Assembly: GCF_019175385.1 (NCBI RefSeq)
Contig: NC_083339.1
Span: forward strand, 50,334,282 to 50,398,281
Origin: Lycium barbarum
Taxonomy: Eukaryota; Streptophyta; Magnoliopsida; Solanales; Solanaceae
DNA: 64,000 bases
Reading direction: 5' to 3'
The notes under the pieces were generated by a model. It saw nothing but the letters and a program-made list of their open reading frames with translations, did not search any database and had not been told where the DNA came from. Within the stretch, counting starts at the first letter, position 1; every line of letters starts with the position of its first letter. A program made the position numbers and the translations under genes. Below, in pieces: positions 35,831 through 51,319 of the stretch.

Positions 35831-38800
35831 TAAAGTTAATAAGTGAATATCTCCATTGTATTCTCTGTGAGATTCGACCCGAACTTCAGTGGGTTCTATA
35901 TTTGAACTATGACCGCTATCTACCTGTTTAATAGGTGTAATTTGGGCGTATCAACTACTTGCAAGCTACTTACTTTATTGCAAGAATTTTCTGGAAGCAA
36001 CAAAGAGTAAACGCTCAAACTTTGACAATGCACATTTAGGCGCCTTAACTCATCTCTACTGTGTCAGTTGAAAAGTCGAACTTACAAAATGATCCTCTAG
36101 ACACCTCCAAAATTAATATGCCATGCCAGTTCCACGTTAGCACCGGTGTCCGTGTGACACGACGTGGAAAAGTTGCGGTGTCTATATGTGTACTACCAAA
36201 GTTGGAGCTTAGTTGTCACCTGAGACCAAGTTTGAGTGTGTGTTAAGGTATTGTGCCTTTTTTCAATCCAAAGAAAGGAGGTTATTATAATATTAAGTAG
36301 TTCTTTCCTAATCAGATTATTTTGTTTCAATAATAAGGCTGAAAGGTTCCTCTGTAGCACTGGCAATTCACACGTGGTTCATAGAAATGATCAGGGATCC
36401 GGGTTCGACTCCCTGCAGTGGAAATTGTTTGATAAATTTTTTCGTTGTTTGTCATTTTAATTTACATAAACTACTATAAAAAATAGGTAATAAGTGAAAG
36501 AATGTTTTGGGATAACGGATAAAAATTCTCGGACAAAATTTTGTTGTATTTTACTTGAAGTAGTTGAAATATTAATTATTCAATTAATAATATCAAGAAT
36601 ATTTATAACATAATTATGGTATTATTTTGGTGTCAGGGTAAGTGTTAGATTCCAAAATTAGTAATATACCAAAATAACATGTCACTTCAACTTGTTTAAA
36701 AGATCTCCCTCAGTTCCAATTTTTACGGAATCTTTGTTGGATCAAGTTTATGAAAGAAAACAAGACTTTTGGGATTTGTACTATAACAAAAATCTTGAAC
36801 ATTTGTGTGGTTATAAATTATTTCATAAAGGAAAACATAGAGATTTTGAAGTTTAGTTGTTTTATTTCAATGACGAATAATTGAGCGTTAAAGTTAACAA
36901 GTGAATGTCTCCATTGTATTCTCTATGCGATTCGACCCGAACTTCAGTGGGTTCTATATTTGAACTATGACCGCTATCTACCTGTTTAAAAGGTGTAATT
37001 TGGGCGTATCAACTACTTGCAAGCTACTTACTTTATTGCAAGAATTTTCTGGAAGCAACAAAAAGTAAACGCTTAAACTTTGACAATGCACATTTAGGCG
37101 CCTTAACTCATCTCTACTGTGTCAGTTGAAAAGTCGAACTTACAAAATGATCATCTAGACACCTCCAAAATTAATATGCCATGCCAGTTCCACGTTAGCA
37201 CCGGTGTCCGTGTGACACGACGTGGAAAAGTTGCGGTGTCAATATGTGTACTACCAAAGTTGGAGCTTAGTTGTCACCTTAGACCAAGTTTGAGTGTGTG
37301 TTAAGGTATTGTGCCTCTTTAGCATTGACAATTCCCACGGGGTTCATAGAAATGATCAGGGATCCGGGTTTGACTCCCTGCAGTGGAAATTTTTTGATAA
37401 ATGTTTTCGTTGTTTTTCATTTTAATTTACATAAACTACTATAAAAAATAGGTAATAAGTGAAAGAATGTTTTGGCATAACGGATAAAAATTCTCGGACA
37501 AACTTTTGTTGTATTTTACTTGAATTAGTTGAAATATTAATTATTCAATTAATAATATCAAGAATATTTATAACATAATTATGGTATTATTTTGGTGTCA
37601 GGGTAAGTGTTATATTCCAAAATTGGTAATATACCAAAATAACATGTCACTTCAACTTGTTTAAAAGATCTCCCTCAGTTTCAATTTTTACGGAATCTTT
37701 GTTGGATCAAGTTTAAGAAAGAAAACAAGACTTTTGAGATTTGTACTATAATAAAAAGCTTGAACATTTGTGTGGCTATAAATTATTTCATTAAGGCAAA
37801 AATAGAGATTTTTAAGTTTTGTTGTTTTATTTCAATGACGAATAATTGAGCGTTAAAGTTAATAAGTGAATATCTCCATTGTATTCTCTGTGAGATTCGA
37901 CCCGAACTTCAGTGGGTTCTATATTTGAACTATGACCGCTATCTACCTGTTTAAAAGGTGTAATTTGGTCGTATCAACTACTCGCAAGCTACTTACTTTA
38001 TTGCAAGAATTTTCTGGAAGCAACAAAGAGTAAACGCTCAAACTTTGACAATGCACATTTAGGCGCCTTAACTCATCTCTACTGTGTCAGTTAAAAAGTC
38101 GAACTTACAAAATGATCATCTAGACACCTCCAAAATTAATATGCCATGCCAGTTCCACGTTAGCACCGGTGTCCGTGTGACACGACGTGGAAAAGTTGCG
38201 GTGTCTATATGTGTACTACCAAAGTTGGAGCTTAGTTGTCACCTGAGACCAAGTTTGAGTGTGTGTTAAGGTATTGTGCCTTTTTTCAATCCAAAGAAAG
38301 GAGGTTATTATAATATTAAGTAGTTCTTTCCTTATGAGATTATTTTGTTTCAATAATAAGGCTGAAATGTTCCTCTGTAGCACTGGCAATTCACACGTGG
38401 TTCATAGAAATGATCAGGGATCCGGGTTCGACTCCCTGCAGTGGAAATTGTTTGATAAATGTTTTCGTTGTTTGTCATTTTAATTTACATAAACTACTAT
38501 AAAAAATAGGTAATAAGTGAAAGAATGTTTTGGGATAACGGATAAAAATTCTCGGACAAAATTTTGTTGTATTTTACTTGAAGTAGTTGAAATATTAATT
38601 ATTCAATTAATAATATCAAGAATATTTATAACATAATTATGGTATTATTTTGGTGTCAGGGTAAGTGTTAGATTCCAAAATTAGTAATATACCAAAATAA
38701 CATGTCACTTCAACTTGTTTAAAAGATCTCCCTCAGTTCCAATTTTTACGGAATCTTTGTTGGATCAAGTTTATGAAAGAAAAAGGGACTTTTGGGATTT

Positions 38801-39160
38801 GTACTATAACAAAAATCTTGAACATTTGTGTGGTTATAAATTATTTCATAAAGGAAAACATAGAGATTTTGAAGTTTAGTTGTTTTATTTCAATGACGAA
38901 TAATTGAGCGTTAAAGTTAACAAGTGAATGTCTCCATTGTATTCTCTATGCGATTCGACCCGAACTTCAGTGGGTTCTATATTTGAACTATGACCGCTAT
39001 CTACCTGTTTAAAAGGTGTAATTTGGGCGTATCAACTACTTGCAAGCTACTTACTTTATTGCAAGAATTTTCTGGAAGCAACAAAAAGTAAACGCTTAAA
39101 CTTTGATAATGCACATTTAGGCGCCTTAACTCATCTCTACTGTGTCAGTTGAAAAGTCGA
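35720..39160 (+). repeat. Higher-order repeat, 2023-bp dimer
   Basis: Landmarks 36060/38083 and 37118/39141, and tRNA-like starts 36348/38371, are all 2023 bp apart. Alternate monomers (1058 and 965 bp) resemble each other more than neighbours do, sharing for example the gacacgacgtgg variant and the aatatcaagaatat variant. Confidence 0.85.
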
Positions 39161-40799
39161 ACTTACAAAATGATCATCTAGACACCTCCAAAATTAATAT
39201 GCCATGCCAGTTCCACGTTAGCACCGGTGTCCGTGTGACACGACGTGGAAAAGTTGCGGTGTCAATATGTGTACTACCAAAGATGGAGCTTAGTTGTCAC
39301 CTTTCAATCCAAAGAAAGGAGGTTATTATAATATTAGGTAGTTCTACCCTTAATCATATTATTTTGTTTCAATAATAAGGCTGAACGATTCCTCTGTAGC
39401 CCTGGCAATTCCGACGTGGTTCATAGAAATGATCAGGGATCCGGGTTCGACTCCCTGCAGTGGAAATTTTTGGAAAAAGTTTTTCGTTTTTTTTTTCATT
39501 TTAATTTACATAAACTACTACAAAAAATAAGTAATAAGTGAAAGAATGTTTTGGGATAACGGATAAAAATTTTGGGACAAAATTGTGTTGAATATTACTT
39601 GAATTTGTTGCAATATTAATTCTGCAATTAATATTATCGTGAATATTTATAACATAATTATGGTACTATTTTTGTATCGGGGTGAGTGTTAGATTCCAAA
39701 ATTAGTAATATACCAAAATAACATGTCACTTCAACTTGTTTAAAAGTTCTCCCTCAGTCCCAATTTATATGGCATCTTTGTTGGATCAAGTTTAAGAAAG
39801 AAAACAAGACTTTTGAGATTTGTAACTATAATAAAAATCTTTAACATTTGTGTGGCTATAAATTATTTCATTAAGGAAAAAATAGAGATTTTTAAGTTTA
39901 GTTGTTTTATTTCAATGACGAATAATTGAGCGTTAAAGTTAACAAGTGAATGTCTCCATTGTATTCTCTGTGTTATTCGACTCGAACTTCAGTGGGTTCT
40001 ATATTTGAACTATGACCGCTATCTACATGTTTAAAAAGTGTAATTTGAGCGTATCAAATACTTGCAAGCTACTTACTTTATTGCAATCATTTTCTGAAAG
40101 CAACAAAAAGTAAACGCTCAAACTTTGACAATGCACATCTAGGCACCTTAACTCATCTCTACTGTGTCAGTTGAAAAGTCGAACTTACAAAATGATCACC
40201 TAGACACCTCCAAAATTAATATACCATGTCAGTGCCACGTTAGCACCGATGTCCATGTGACACAATGTGGAAAAGTTGCGGTGTCCATATGTGTACTGCC
40301 AGAGTTGGAGCTTAGTTGTCACCTGAGACCAAGTTTGAGTGTCTTAATGTATTGTGCCTTTTTTCAATCCAAAGAAAGGAGGTTATTATAATATTAGGTA
40401 GTTCTACCCTTAATCATATTATTTTGTTTCAATAATAAGGCTGAACGGTTCTTCTGTAGCCCTGGCAATTCCAACGTGGTTCATAGAAATGATCAGGGAT
40501 CCGGGTTCGACTCCCTGCAGTGGAAATTTTTTGATAATTTTTTTCGTTGTTTTTTATTTTAATTTACCTAAATTACTACAAAACATTGGTAAAAAGTGAA
40601 AGAATGTTTTGGGATAACGGATAATAATTCTCGGACAAAATTGTGTTGTATTTTACTTGAATTTGTTGAAATATTAATTCTGCAATTAATAATATCGAGA
40701 ATATTTATAACATAATTATTGTATTATTTTGGTATCGGGGTGAGTGTTAGATTCAGTAATAAGTAATATAACAAAATAACATGTCACTTCTACTTGTTT

Positions 40800-43700
40800 A
40801 AAAGATCTCCCTCAGTCCCAATTTATACGGTATCTTTGATGGATCAAGTTTAAGAAAGAAAACAAGACTTTTGGGATTTGTACTATAATAAAAATCTTGA
40901 CCATTTCTGTGGCCATAAATTATTTCATTAAGGAAAAAATAGAGATTTTGAAGTTTAGTTGTTTTATTTCAATGACGAATAATTGAGCGTTAAAGTTAAC
41001 AAGTTAATGTCTCCATTGTATTCTCTGTGGGATTCGACCCGAACTTCAGTGGGTTATATTTTTTAAATACGACCGCTATATACCTGTTTAAAAGGTCTAA
41101 ATTGGGCGTATCAACTACTTCCAAGCTACTTGATTTGTTGCAATCATTTTCTGGAAGCAAAAAAAGTAAACGCTCAAGCTTCGACAATGCACATCTAGGC
41201 ACCTTAACTCATCTCTACTGTATCAGTTGAAAAGTCAAACTTACAAAATGATCATCTATTCACCTCCAAAATTAATATGCCATGCCAGTGCCACGTTAGT
41301 ACTGGTGTCCATGTGCACAATGTGGACAAGTTGTGGTGTCCACATGTGTACTTCCAAAGTTGGAGCTTAGTTGTCACCTGAGACCAAGTTTGAGTGTGTG
41401 TTACTGTATTGTGCCTTTTTTCAATCCAAAGAAAGGAGGTTATTATAATATTAGGTAGTTCTTTCCTTATTAGATTATTTTGTTTCAATAATAAGGCTGA
41501 AAGGTTCCTCTGTAGCACTGGCACTTCCCACGTGGTTCATAGAAATGATCAGGGATCCGGGTTCGACTCCCTGCAGTAAAAAGTTTTTGATAATTTTTTT
41601 CGTTTTAATTTACATAAACTAATACAAAAAATAGGTAATAAGTGAAAGAATGTTTTGGGATAACGGATAATAATTCTGGGACAAAATTGTGATGTATTTT
41701 AGTTGAATTTGTTGAAATATTAATTCCGCAATTAACAATATCAAGAATATTTATAACACAATTATAGTATTATTTTTGTATCGGGGTAAGTGTTAGATTC
41801 GAAAATTAGTAATATTCCAAAATAACACGTCACTTCTACTTGTTTAAAAGATCTCACTCAGTCCCAATTTATGTGCATCTTTTTTGGATCAAGTTTATGA
41901 AAGAAAACAAGACTTTTGAGATTTGTACTATAATAAAAAGCTTGAACATTTGTGTCGCTATAAATTATTTCATTAAGGGAAAAATAGAGATTTTGAAGTT
42001 TAGTTGTTTTATTTCAATGACGAATAATTGAGCGTTAAAGTTAACAAGAGAATGTCTCCATTGTATTTTCTGTGGGATTCGACCTGAACTTCAGTGGGTT
42101 CTATATTTGAACTACGACCGCTATATACCTGTTTAAAAGGTGTAATTTGGGCGTATCAACTTCTTGCAAGCTACTTACTGTATTGCAAGAATTTTCTGGA
42201 AGCAATAAAATGTAAACGCTCAAGCTTTGACAATGCACATCTAGGCACCTTAACTCATCTCTATTGTGTCTGTTGAAAAGTCCAACTTATAAAATGATCA
42301 TCTAGACACCTCCAAAATTAATATGCCATGCCAGTGCCACGTTAGCACCGGTGTCCATGTGACATAATGTGGACAAGTTGTGGTGTCTATATGTTTACTA
42401 CCAAAGTTGGAGCTTAGTTGTCACCTGAGACCAAGTTTGAGTGTGTGTTAATGTATTGTGCCTTTTTTCAATCCAAAGAAAGGAGGTTATTATAATATTA
42501 GGTAGTTCTACCCTTAATCATATTATTTTGTTTCAATAATAAGGCTGAACGATTCCTCTGTAGCCCTGGCAATTCCGACGTGGTTCATAGAAATGATCAG
42601 GGATCCGGGTTCGACTCCATGCGGTGGAAATGTTTTGCTATTTTTTTAAATTTATTTTTGTCATTTTAATTTACATAAACTACTACAAAAAATAAGTAAT
42701 AAGTGAAAGAATGTTTTGGGATAACGGATAAAAATTTTGGGACAAAATTGTGTTGAATTTTACTTGAATTTGTTGCAATATTAATTCTGCAATTAATATT
42801 ATCGTGAATATTTATAACATAATTATGGTACTATTTTGGTATCGGGGTGAGTGTTAGATTCCAAAATTAGTAATATACCAAAATAACATGTCACTTCAAC
42901 TTGTTTAAAAGTTCTCCCTCAGTCCCAATTTATATGGCATCTTTGTTGGATCAAGTTTAAGAAAGAAAACAAGACTTTTGAGATTTGTAACTATAATAAA
43001 AATCTTTAACATTTGTGTGGCTATAAATTATTTCATTAAGGAAAAAATAGAGATTTTTAACAAGTGATTCGACTCGAACTTCAGTGGGTTCTATATTTGA
43101 ACTATGACCGCTATCTACATGTTTAAAAGGTGTAATTTGGGCGTATCAACTACTTGCAAGCTACTTACTTTATTGCAATCATTTTCTGGAAGCAACAAAA
43201 AGTAAACGCTCAAACTTTGACAATGCACATCTAGGCACCTTAACTCATCTCTACTGTGTCAGTTGAAAAGTCGAACTTACAAAATGATCACCTAGACACC
43301 TCCAAAATTAATATACCATGTCAGTGCCACGTTAGCACCGATGTCCATGTGACACAATGTGGAAAAGTTGCGGTGTCCATATGTGTACTGCCAGAGTTGG
43401 AGCTTAGTTGTCACCTGAGACCAAGTTTGAGTGTGTTAATGTATTGTGCCTTTTTTCAATCCAAAGAAAGGAGGTTATTATAATATTAGGTAGTTCTACC
43501 CTTAATCATATTATTTTGTTTCAATAATAAGGCTGAACGGTTCTTCTGTAGCCCTGGCAATTCCAATGTGGTTCATAGAAATGATCAGGGATCCGGGTTC
43601 GACTCCCTGCAGTGGAAATTTTTTGATAATTTTTTTCGTTGTTTTTTATTTTAATTTACCTAAATTACTACAAAAAATTGGTAAAAAGTGAAAGAATGTT

Positions 43701-46480
43701 TTGGGATAACGGATAATAATTCTCGGACAAAATTGTGTTGTATTTTACTTGAATTTGTTGAAATATTAATTCTGCAATTAATAATATCGAGAATATTCAT
43801 AACATAATTATTGTATTTTTTTTGTATCGGGGTGAGTGTTAGATTCAGTAATAAGTAATATAACAAAATAACATGTCACTTCAACTTGTTTAAAAGATCT
43901 CCCTCAGTCCCAATTTATACGGTATCTTTGTTGGATCAAGTTTAAGAAAGAAAACAAGACTTTTGGGATTTGTACTATAATTAAAATCTTGACCATTTCT
44001 GTGGCCATAAATTATTTCATTAAGGAAAAAATAGAGATTTTGAAGTTTAGTTGTTTTATTTCAATGACGAATAATTGAGCGTTAAAGTTAACAAGTGAAT
44101 GTCTCCATTGTATTCTCTATGCGATTCGACCCGAACTTCAGTGGGTTCTATATTTGAACTATGACCGCTATCTACCTGTTTAAAAGGTGTAATTTGGGCG
44201 TATCAACTACTTGCAAGCTACTTACTTTATTGCAATCATTTTCTGGAAGCAACAAAAAGTAAATGCTCAAACTTTGACAATGCACATCTAGGCACCTTAA
44301 CTCATCTCTACTGTGTCAGTTGAAAAGTCGAACTTACAAAATGATCACCTAGACACCTCCAAAATTAATATACCATGTCAGTGCCACGTTAGCACCGATG
44401 TCCATGTGACACAATGTGGAAAAGTTGCGGTGTCCATATGTGTACTGCCAGAGTTGGAGCTTAGTTGTCACCTGAGACCAAGTTTGAGTGTGTTAATGTA
44501 TTGTGCCTTTTTTCAATCCAAAGAAAGGAGGTTATTATAATATTAGGTAGTTCTACCCTTAATCATATTATTTTGTTTCAATAATAAGGCTGAACGGTTC
44601 TTCTGTAGCCCTGGCAATTCCAATGTGGTTCATAGAAATGATCAGGGATCCGGGTTCGACTCCCTGCAGTGAAAATTTTTTGATAATTTTTTTCGTTGTT
44701 TTTTATTTTAATTTACCTAAATTACTACAAAAAATTGGTAAAAAGTGAAAGAATGTTTTGGGATAACGGATAATAATTCTCGGACAAAATTGTGTTGTAT
44801 TTTACTTGAATTTGTTGAAATATTAATTCTGCAATTAATAATATCGAGAATATTTATAACATAATTATTGTATTTTTTTTGTATCGGGGTGAGTGTTAGA
44901 TTCAGTAATAAGTAATATAACAAAATAACATGTCACTTCAACTTGTTTAAAAGATCTCCCTCAGTCCCAATTTATACGGTATCTTTGTTGGATCAAGTTT
45001 AAGAAAGAAAACAAGACTTTTGGGATTTGTACTATAATTAAAATCTTGACCATTTCTGTGGCCATAAATTATTTCATTAAGGAAAAAATAGAGATTTTGA
45101 AGTTTAGTTGTTTTATTTCAATGACGAATAATTGAGCGTTAAAGTTAACAAGTTAATGTCTCCATTGTATTCTCTGTGGGATTCGACCCGAACTTCAGTG
45201 GGTTATATTTTTGAAATACGACCGCTATATACCTGTTTAAAAGGTCTAAATTGGGCGTATCAACTACTTCCAAGCTACTTGATTTGTTGCAATCATTTTC
45301 TGGAGGCAAAAAAAGTAAACGCTCAAGCTTTGACAATGCACATCTAGGCACCTTAACTCATCTCTACTGTATCAGTTGAAAAGTCGAACTTACAAAATGA
45401 TCATCTATTCACCTCCAAAATTAATATGCCATGCCAGTGCCACGTTAGTACTGGTGTCCATGTGCACAATGTGGACAAGTTGTGGTGTCCACATGTGTAC
45501 TTCCAAAGTTGGAGCTTAGTTGTCACCTGAGACCAAGTTTGAGTGTGTGTTACTGTATTGTGCCTTTTTTCAATCCAAAGAAAGGAGGTTATTATAATAT
45601 TAGGTAGTTCTTTCCTTATTAGATTATTTTGTTTCAATAATAAGGCTGAAAGGTTCCTCTGTAGCACTGGCACTTCCCACGTGGTTCATAGAAATGATCA
45701 GGGATCCGGGTTCGACTCCCTGCAGTAAAAAGTTTTTGATAATTTTTTTCGTTTTAATTTACATAAACTAATACAAAAAATAGGTAATAAGTGAAAGAAT
45801 GTTTTGGGATAACGGATAATAATTCTGGGACAAAATTGTGATGTATTTTAGTTGAATTTGTTGAAATATTAATTCCGCAATTAACAATATCAAGAATATT
45901 TATAACACAATTATAGTATTATTTTTGTATCGGGGTAAGTGTTAGATTCGAAAATTAGTAATATTCCAAAATAACACGTCACTTCTACTTGTTTAAAAGA
46001 TCTCACTCAGTCCCAATTTATGTGACATCTTTTTTGGATCAAGTTTATGAAAGAAAACAAGACTTTTGAGATTTGTACTATAATAAAAATCTTGAACATT
46101 TGTGTCGCTATAAATTATTTCATTAAGGGAAAAATAGAGATTTTGAAGTTTAGTTGTTTTATTTCAATGACGAATAATTGAGCGTTAAAGTTAACAAGAG
46201 AATGTCTCCATTGTATTTTCTGTGGGATTCGACCTGAACTTCAGTGGGTTCTATATTTGAACTACGACCGCTATATAACTGTTTAAAAGGTGTAATTTGG
46301 GCGTATCAACTTCTTGCAAGCTACTTACTGTATTGCAAGAATTTTCTGGAAGCAATAAAATGTAAACGCTCAAGCTTTGACAATGCACATCTAGGCACCT
46401 TAACTCATCTCTATTGTGTCTGTTGAAAAGTCCAACTTATAAAATGATCATCTAGACACCTCCAAAATTAATATACCATG
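40800..46480 (+). repeat. Higher-order repeat, 4149-bp unit of four monomers
   Basis: Positions 41219/45368, 41506/45655 and 42265/46415 are 4149-4150 bp apart, with near-identical sequence including rare variants (tgtatcag, atgtgcacaatgtgg, cacttcccacg). Within the unit, 43255-44312 and 44312-45368 are adjacent near-identical 1057-bp monomers, also close to the one ending at 40163. Confidence 0.85.
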
Positions 46481-49400
46481 TCAGCGCCACATTAGCACCG
46501 ATGTCCATGTGACACAATGTGGACAAGATTTGGTGTCTATATGTGTACTACCAAAGTTGGAGCTTAGTTGTCACCTAAAACCAAGTTTGAGTGTGTGTTA
46601 ATGTATTGTGCCTTTTTTCAATCCAAAGAAAGGAGGTTTTTATAATATTAGGTAGTTCTTTCCTTATCAGATTATTTTGTTTCAATATTAAGGCTGAAAG
46701 GTTCCTATGTAGCACTGGCAATTCCCACGTGGTTCATAGAAATGATTTGGGATCCGGGTTAGACTCCCTGCAGTGGAAATTTTTTGATAATATTTTTCAT
46801 TTTTTTTCATTTTAATTTACATAAATTACTAAAAAAAAAAAGGTAATAACTGAAAGAATGTTTTGGGATAACGGATAATAATTCTAGGACAAAATTGTGT
46901 TATATTTTACTTGAATTTGTTGAAATATTAATTCTACAATTAATAATATCGAGAATATTTATAACATAATTGTGGTATTATTTTGGTATCGGGGTAAGTG
47001 TTAGATTCCAAAATTAGTAATATACCAAAATAACATGTCACTTCAACTTGTTTAAAAGATCTCCCTCAGTCCCAATTTATACGGAATCTTTGTTGGATCA
47101 AGTTTAAGAAAGAAAACAAGACTTTTGAGATTTGTACTATTATAAAAATCTTGACCATTTGTCTGGCCATAAATTATTTCATTAAAAAAAACTAGAGATT
47201 TTGAAGTTTAGTTGTTTTATTTCAATGACGAATAATTGAGCGTTAAAGTTAACAAGTTAATGTCTCCATTGTATTCTTTGTGGGATTCGACCCGAACTTC
47301 AGTGGGTTATATTTTTGAAATACGACCGCTATATACTTGTTTAAAAGGTGTAAATTGGGCGTATCAACTACTTCCAAGCTACTTGATTTGTTGCAATCAT
47401 TTTCTGGAAGCAAAAAAAGTAAACGCTCAAGCTTTGACAATGCACATCTCGGCACCTTAACTCATCTCTACTGTGTGAGTTGAAAAGTAGAACTTACAAA
47501 ATGATCATCTAGACACCTCCAATATTAATATGCCATGCCAGTGCCACGTTAGCACTGGTGTTCCTGTGACACAATGTGGACAAGTTGTGGTGTCTATATG
47601 TTTACTACCAAAGTTAGAGCTTAGTTGTCACCTGAAACCAAGTTTGAGTGTGTGTTAATGTTATGTGCCTTTTTTCAATCCAGAGAAAGGAGGTTATTTT
47701 AATATTAGGTAGTTCTTTCCTTATCAGATTATATTGTTTCAATAATAAGGCTGAAAGGTTCCTCTGTTGCACTGGCAATTCCCATGTGGTTCATAGGAAT
47801 GATCAGGAATCTGGGTTCGACTCCCTGCGGTGGAAATGTTTTGCTATTTTTTTAAATTTATTTTTGTCATTTTAATTTACATAAATTACTACATAAAATA
47901 GCCAATAAGTTAAAGAATGTTTTGGGATAACGGATAATAATTCTGGGACAAAATTGTGTTGTATTTTACTTGAATTTGTGGAAATACTAATTCTGCAATT
48001 AATAATATCGAGAATATTTATAACATAATTATGGTATTATTTTCGTATCGGGGTAAGTGTTAGATTCCAAAATTAGTAATATACCAAAATAACATGTCAC
48101 TTCAACTTGTTGGATCAAGTTTCAGAAAGAAAACAAGACTTTTGATATTTCTACTATAATATAAATCTTGAACATTTGTGTAGCTATAAATTATTTTTAT
48201 TAAGGGCTAAATAGATATTTTAAAGTTTAGTTGTTTTATTTTAATGATTAATAATTGAGCACTACAGTTAACAAGTGAATGTCTCCATTGTATTTTCAGT
48301 GGGATTCGACCCGAACTTCAGTAGGTTATATATTTGAAATACGACCGCTATATACCTATTTAAAAGGTATAATTTGGGCGTATCAACTACTTCCAAGCTA
48401 CTTACTTTATTGCAAGCATTTTCTGGAAGCAACAAAAAGTAAACACTCAAACTTTGACAATGCACATCTAGGCACCTTAACTCATCTCTACTGTGTCAGT
48501 TGAAAAGTCCAAGTTACAAAATGATCATCTAGATACCTCCAAAATTAATATGCCATGCCAGTGCCACGTTAGCACCTGTGTCCATGTGACACAATGTGGA
48601 CAAGTTGCGGTCTATATGTGTACTACCAAAGTTGGAGCTTAGTTGTCACCTAAGACTAAGTTTGAGTGTGTGTTAATGTATTGTGCCTTTTTTCAATCCA
48701 GAGAAAGGAGGTTATTTTAATATTGGGTAGTTATTTCCTTATCAGATTATTTTGTTTCAATAATAAGGCTGAAAGGTTCCTCTGTAGCACTGGCAATTCC
48801 CACGTGGTTCATAGAAATGATCAGGAATCCGTGTTGGACTCCTTGCAGTGGAAAATTTTTGATATTTTTTTTCATTTATTTTTCTCATTTTAATTTACAT
48901 AAATTACTACAAAAAATAGGTAATAAGTTAGAGAATGTTCTGGGATAACGGATAATAATTCTGGGACAAAATTGTGTTGTATTGTACCTGCATTTGGTTG
49001 AAGTATTAATTCTGCATTTAATAATATCGGGAATATTTATAACATAATTATGGTATTATTTTGGTATCGGAGTAAGTGTGAGATTCCAAAATAAGTAAAA
49101 TACGAAAATAATATGTCACTGCAACTTGTTTAAAAGATCTCCCTCAGTCCCAATTTATATGTCATCTTTGTTGGATCAAGTTTAAGAAAGAAAACAAGAC
49201 TTTTGAAATTTGTAATATAAAAAAAATCTTGAACATTTGTGTGGTTATAAATGTTATACCCCGTATTTTTGTACGTTGGATTATTCGTAAGCTAATCGAC
49301 ATGAATTCAAGGACAAGGTTTAAGGTTTTTTTTTTGAGATACGAGACAAGGACTTTTAATCCCGATTTTAATAAGTGCACGATTTGCTTGTAAATTCCAA

Positions 49401-49589
49401 TTAGTGGAGATTAGGGATTAACTAACCATGATTAGATTATTAAGCGGGGATCAATGATTAATTAAGTTAATTACACCTTGAGTGGGCCCCACCCGATTTA
49501 TTAATTAAAAAAAATAGCACGAATGATGACATGCCAAGTGGAGGGGGTGTGTGTCAACATGGTGGGACACTTGGCAACATGGAAGCTTG

Positions 49590-49600
49590 TATATAAATAG
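49590..49600 (+). promoter_or_regulatory. Probable TATA box of the LTR promoter
   Basis: tatataaatag lies 338 bp into the LTR, a normal place for a promoter in U3, in a locally less AT-rich context (gcttg before, cacatg after). Confidence 0.5.
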
Positions 49601-51079
49601 CACATGATGACTCATAATTCATCTTCTTCATTCCCAAAATGAATTGAAAGAGAAAGAGCTCATAGCCATGGAGGCTCACGGCCATGGCAGCTCTTTGAAG
49701 CTCATGGCCAGCCCCCTTCAACACAATTAATTGCTAATCTTCATCTTGATGTGGAGAAAGAACTATGAACAACCATGGCTGCCAAGAAAACCATACGACC
49801 AGCCCCTTTTAATGCAATTACTTGCAATTTTCAACTTGGTTTTGAAGGTGTTGTTTGTGGAAGTGTTGGGGAGACTCCTTTTCTGTCCATCCTACTCCAT
49901 TTCCTCTACTAATTAAGGTAAGAATTCAGCAACCCTTTTAAATAAATTCATCCTCGCTTTGGAAGACTTCACCTTAAGTTCTTCTTGATATAAAGATAGA
50001 GGTCCATGTAGTGTATTTGAGGATAAATTGTTTATGTTGGAGGGCTGGAAATATAATTATAGATAAGTATATGTGCTGTTGTTCATGGCAATATTATGCT
50101 TTTTCCGTATGTTTGTAATTTTACGAAGAAAGATCGAAAATCGTATTTTTGGTGTCGTAGTTTTGGTGGACTATTTCGAGCTTGTATTAAAATGATATTG
50201 AGGTAATTTTATTGTACATGGATGGTGGTTGATGTTGTTGTCATGTTGTGGTTGATATGGCTCGTAAATTTGGAAGAAAGCAAGCGTATAAGATATCGTA
50301 TAAGAAACGTATGTTGGTCTGGTTGGTGTATAATCTTAGATGTTAATGATTTGAGTTGAAAAAGAATTAAGAAAGGTTATTTGGTTGCTATTGTTGTTGT
50401 TGGTATTGCTGTGCTAATCGGAGATTAATTGGAAGTTCGGGTTAGGCAAGATATATAGAGGAAATGCTGCCCGATTTCCGTCAAGTTCTTAACTAACCAA
50501 AATCCTAATCAAGAAGTATGAACTAAGAAATGATTCCTATAAGTGGTTGCTTATAGATTTATAGGCTAGAAAGTTGTAGTTTACTAACAATAGTGTTACT
50601 TTCATATTAAATAGGCTAAAGAGGAGACGAAGCAAACTTGGTTACGGTTAATCTATAACAGGTATGTGAAGTTAACCTTTCCTTCTTTTTGGCATGATCT
50701 TTATGAAACAAACAGACGACGTATATATGACTCCAAAGAACTTCCTATTCTTAGAGCCACTAGGATGGCTAATGTTCTTGATTTCCAGAAGCTATTTCAT
50801 TGTGTCTTGATACATGTCTATGATTCCAGAAGTTCTATTTTGATATAATCCATAGTGACATTCGAAAGGTACTTGATATGACTGTTGTCTTGGTTATCAA
50901 ATGATGGTTCATTTTGATTATTCTATCGAGTCTCAGATATGACTTAGTATGCATATGGTTGCTCACTACTCTGCTCGTGCATGCCTCAATATATCTTTCA
51001 CCGAGTCCTGGGCCGGGTATGTTTTCGTGCACAGTTTCACTGCATTGTTTACCGAGTCCCTCACTAGAGGGCCGGGTAC

Positions 51080-51081
<2 letters not shown>

Positions 51082-51128
<47 letters not shown>
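51082..51128. repeat. (TA)n microsatellite
   Basis: 47 bp of pure alternating TA inside the solo LTR. Confidence 0.98.
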
Positions 51129-51132
<4 letters not shown>

Positions 51133-51319
51133 TGATTATGGCGCCAAGGATGGCATGTGATGACTTTATTCCCTGAGTCCCATAATGGGCTGGGTATGAT
51201 ATATGATATTGATATGCGTGATTTACATTTCAGAAGGCAAGTGTATTGGTAATTTGAATGTCATACTTGTGTCCTGTGACCTCTATTTCAGTCATGATCG
51301 TCTTTATTGTATTACATGC

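Larger units (their letters stand above)
34841..49251 (+). repeat. Tandem repeat array, stretch D (14.4 kb)
   Basis: The landmark occurs at 35008, 36060, 37118, 38083, 39141, 40163, 41219, 42265, 43255, 44312, 45368, 46415, 47472 and 48492, giving steps of 1052, 1058, 965, 1058, 1022, 1056, 1046, 990, 1057, 1056, 1047, 1057 and 1020 bp. tRNA-like segments start at 35296, 36348, 37313, 38371, 39390, 40450, 41506, 42554, 43542, 44599, 45655, 46703, 47760 and 48778, each 75 nt. Two higher-order blocks are visible (2023-bp dimers, then a 4149-bp unit). The 965-bp unit fuses gtgcc directly to the tRNA-like part (about 37313); the 990-bp unit lacks about 70 bp near 43062. No gene is seen. Confidence 0.94.
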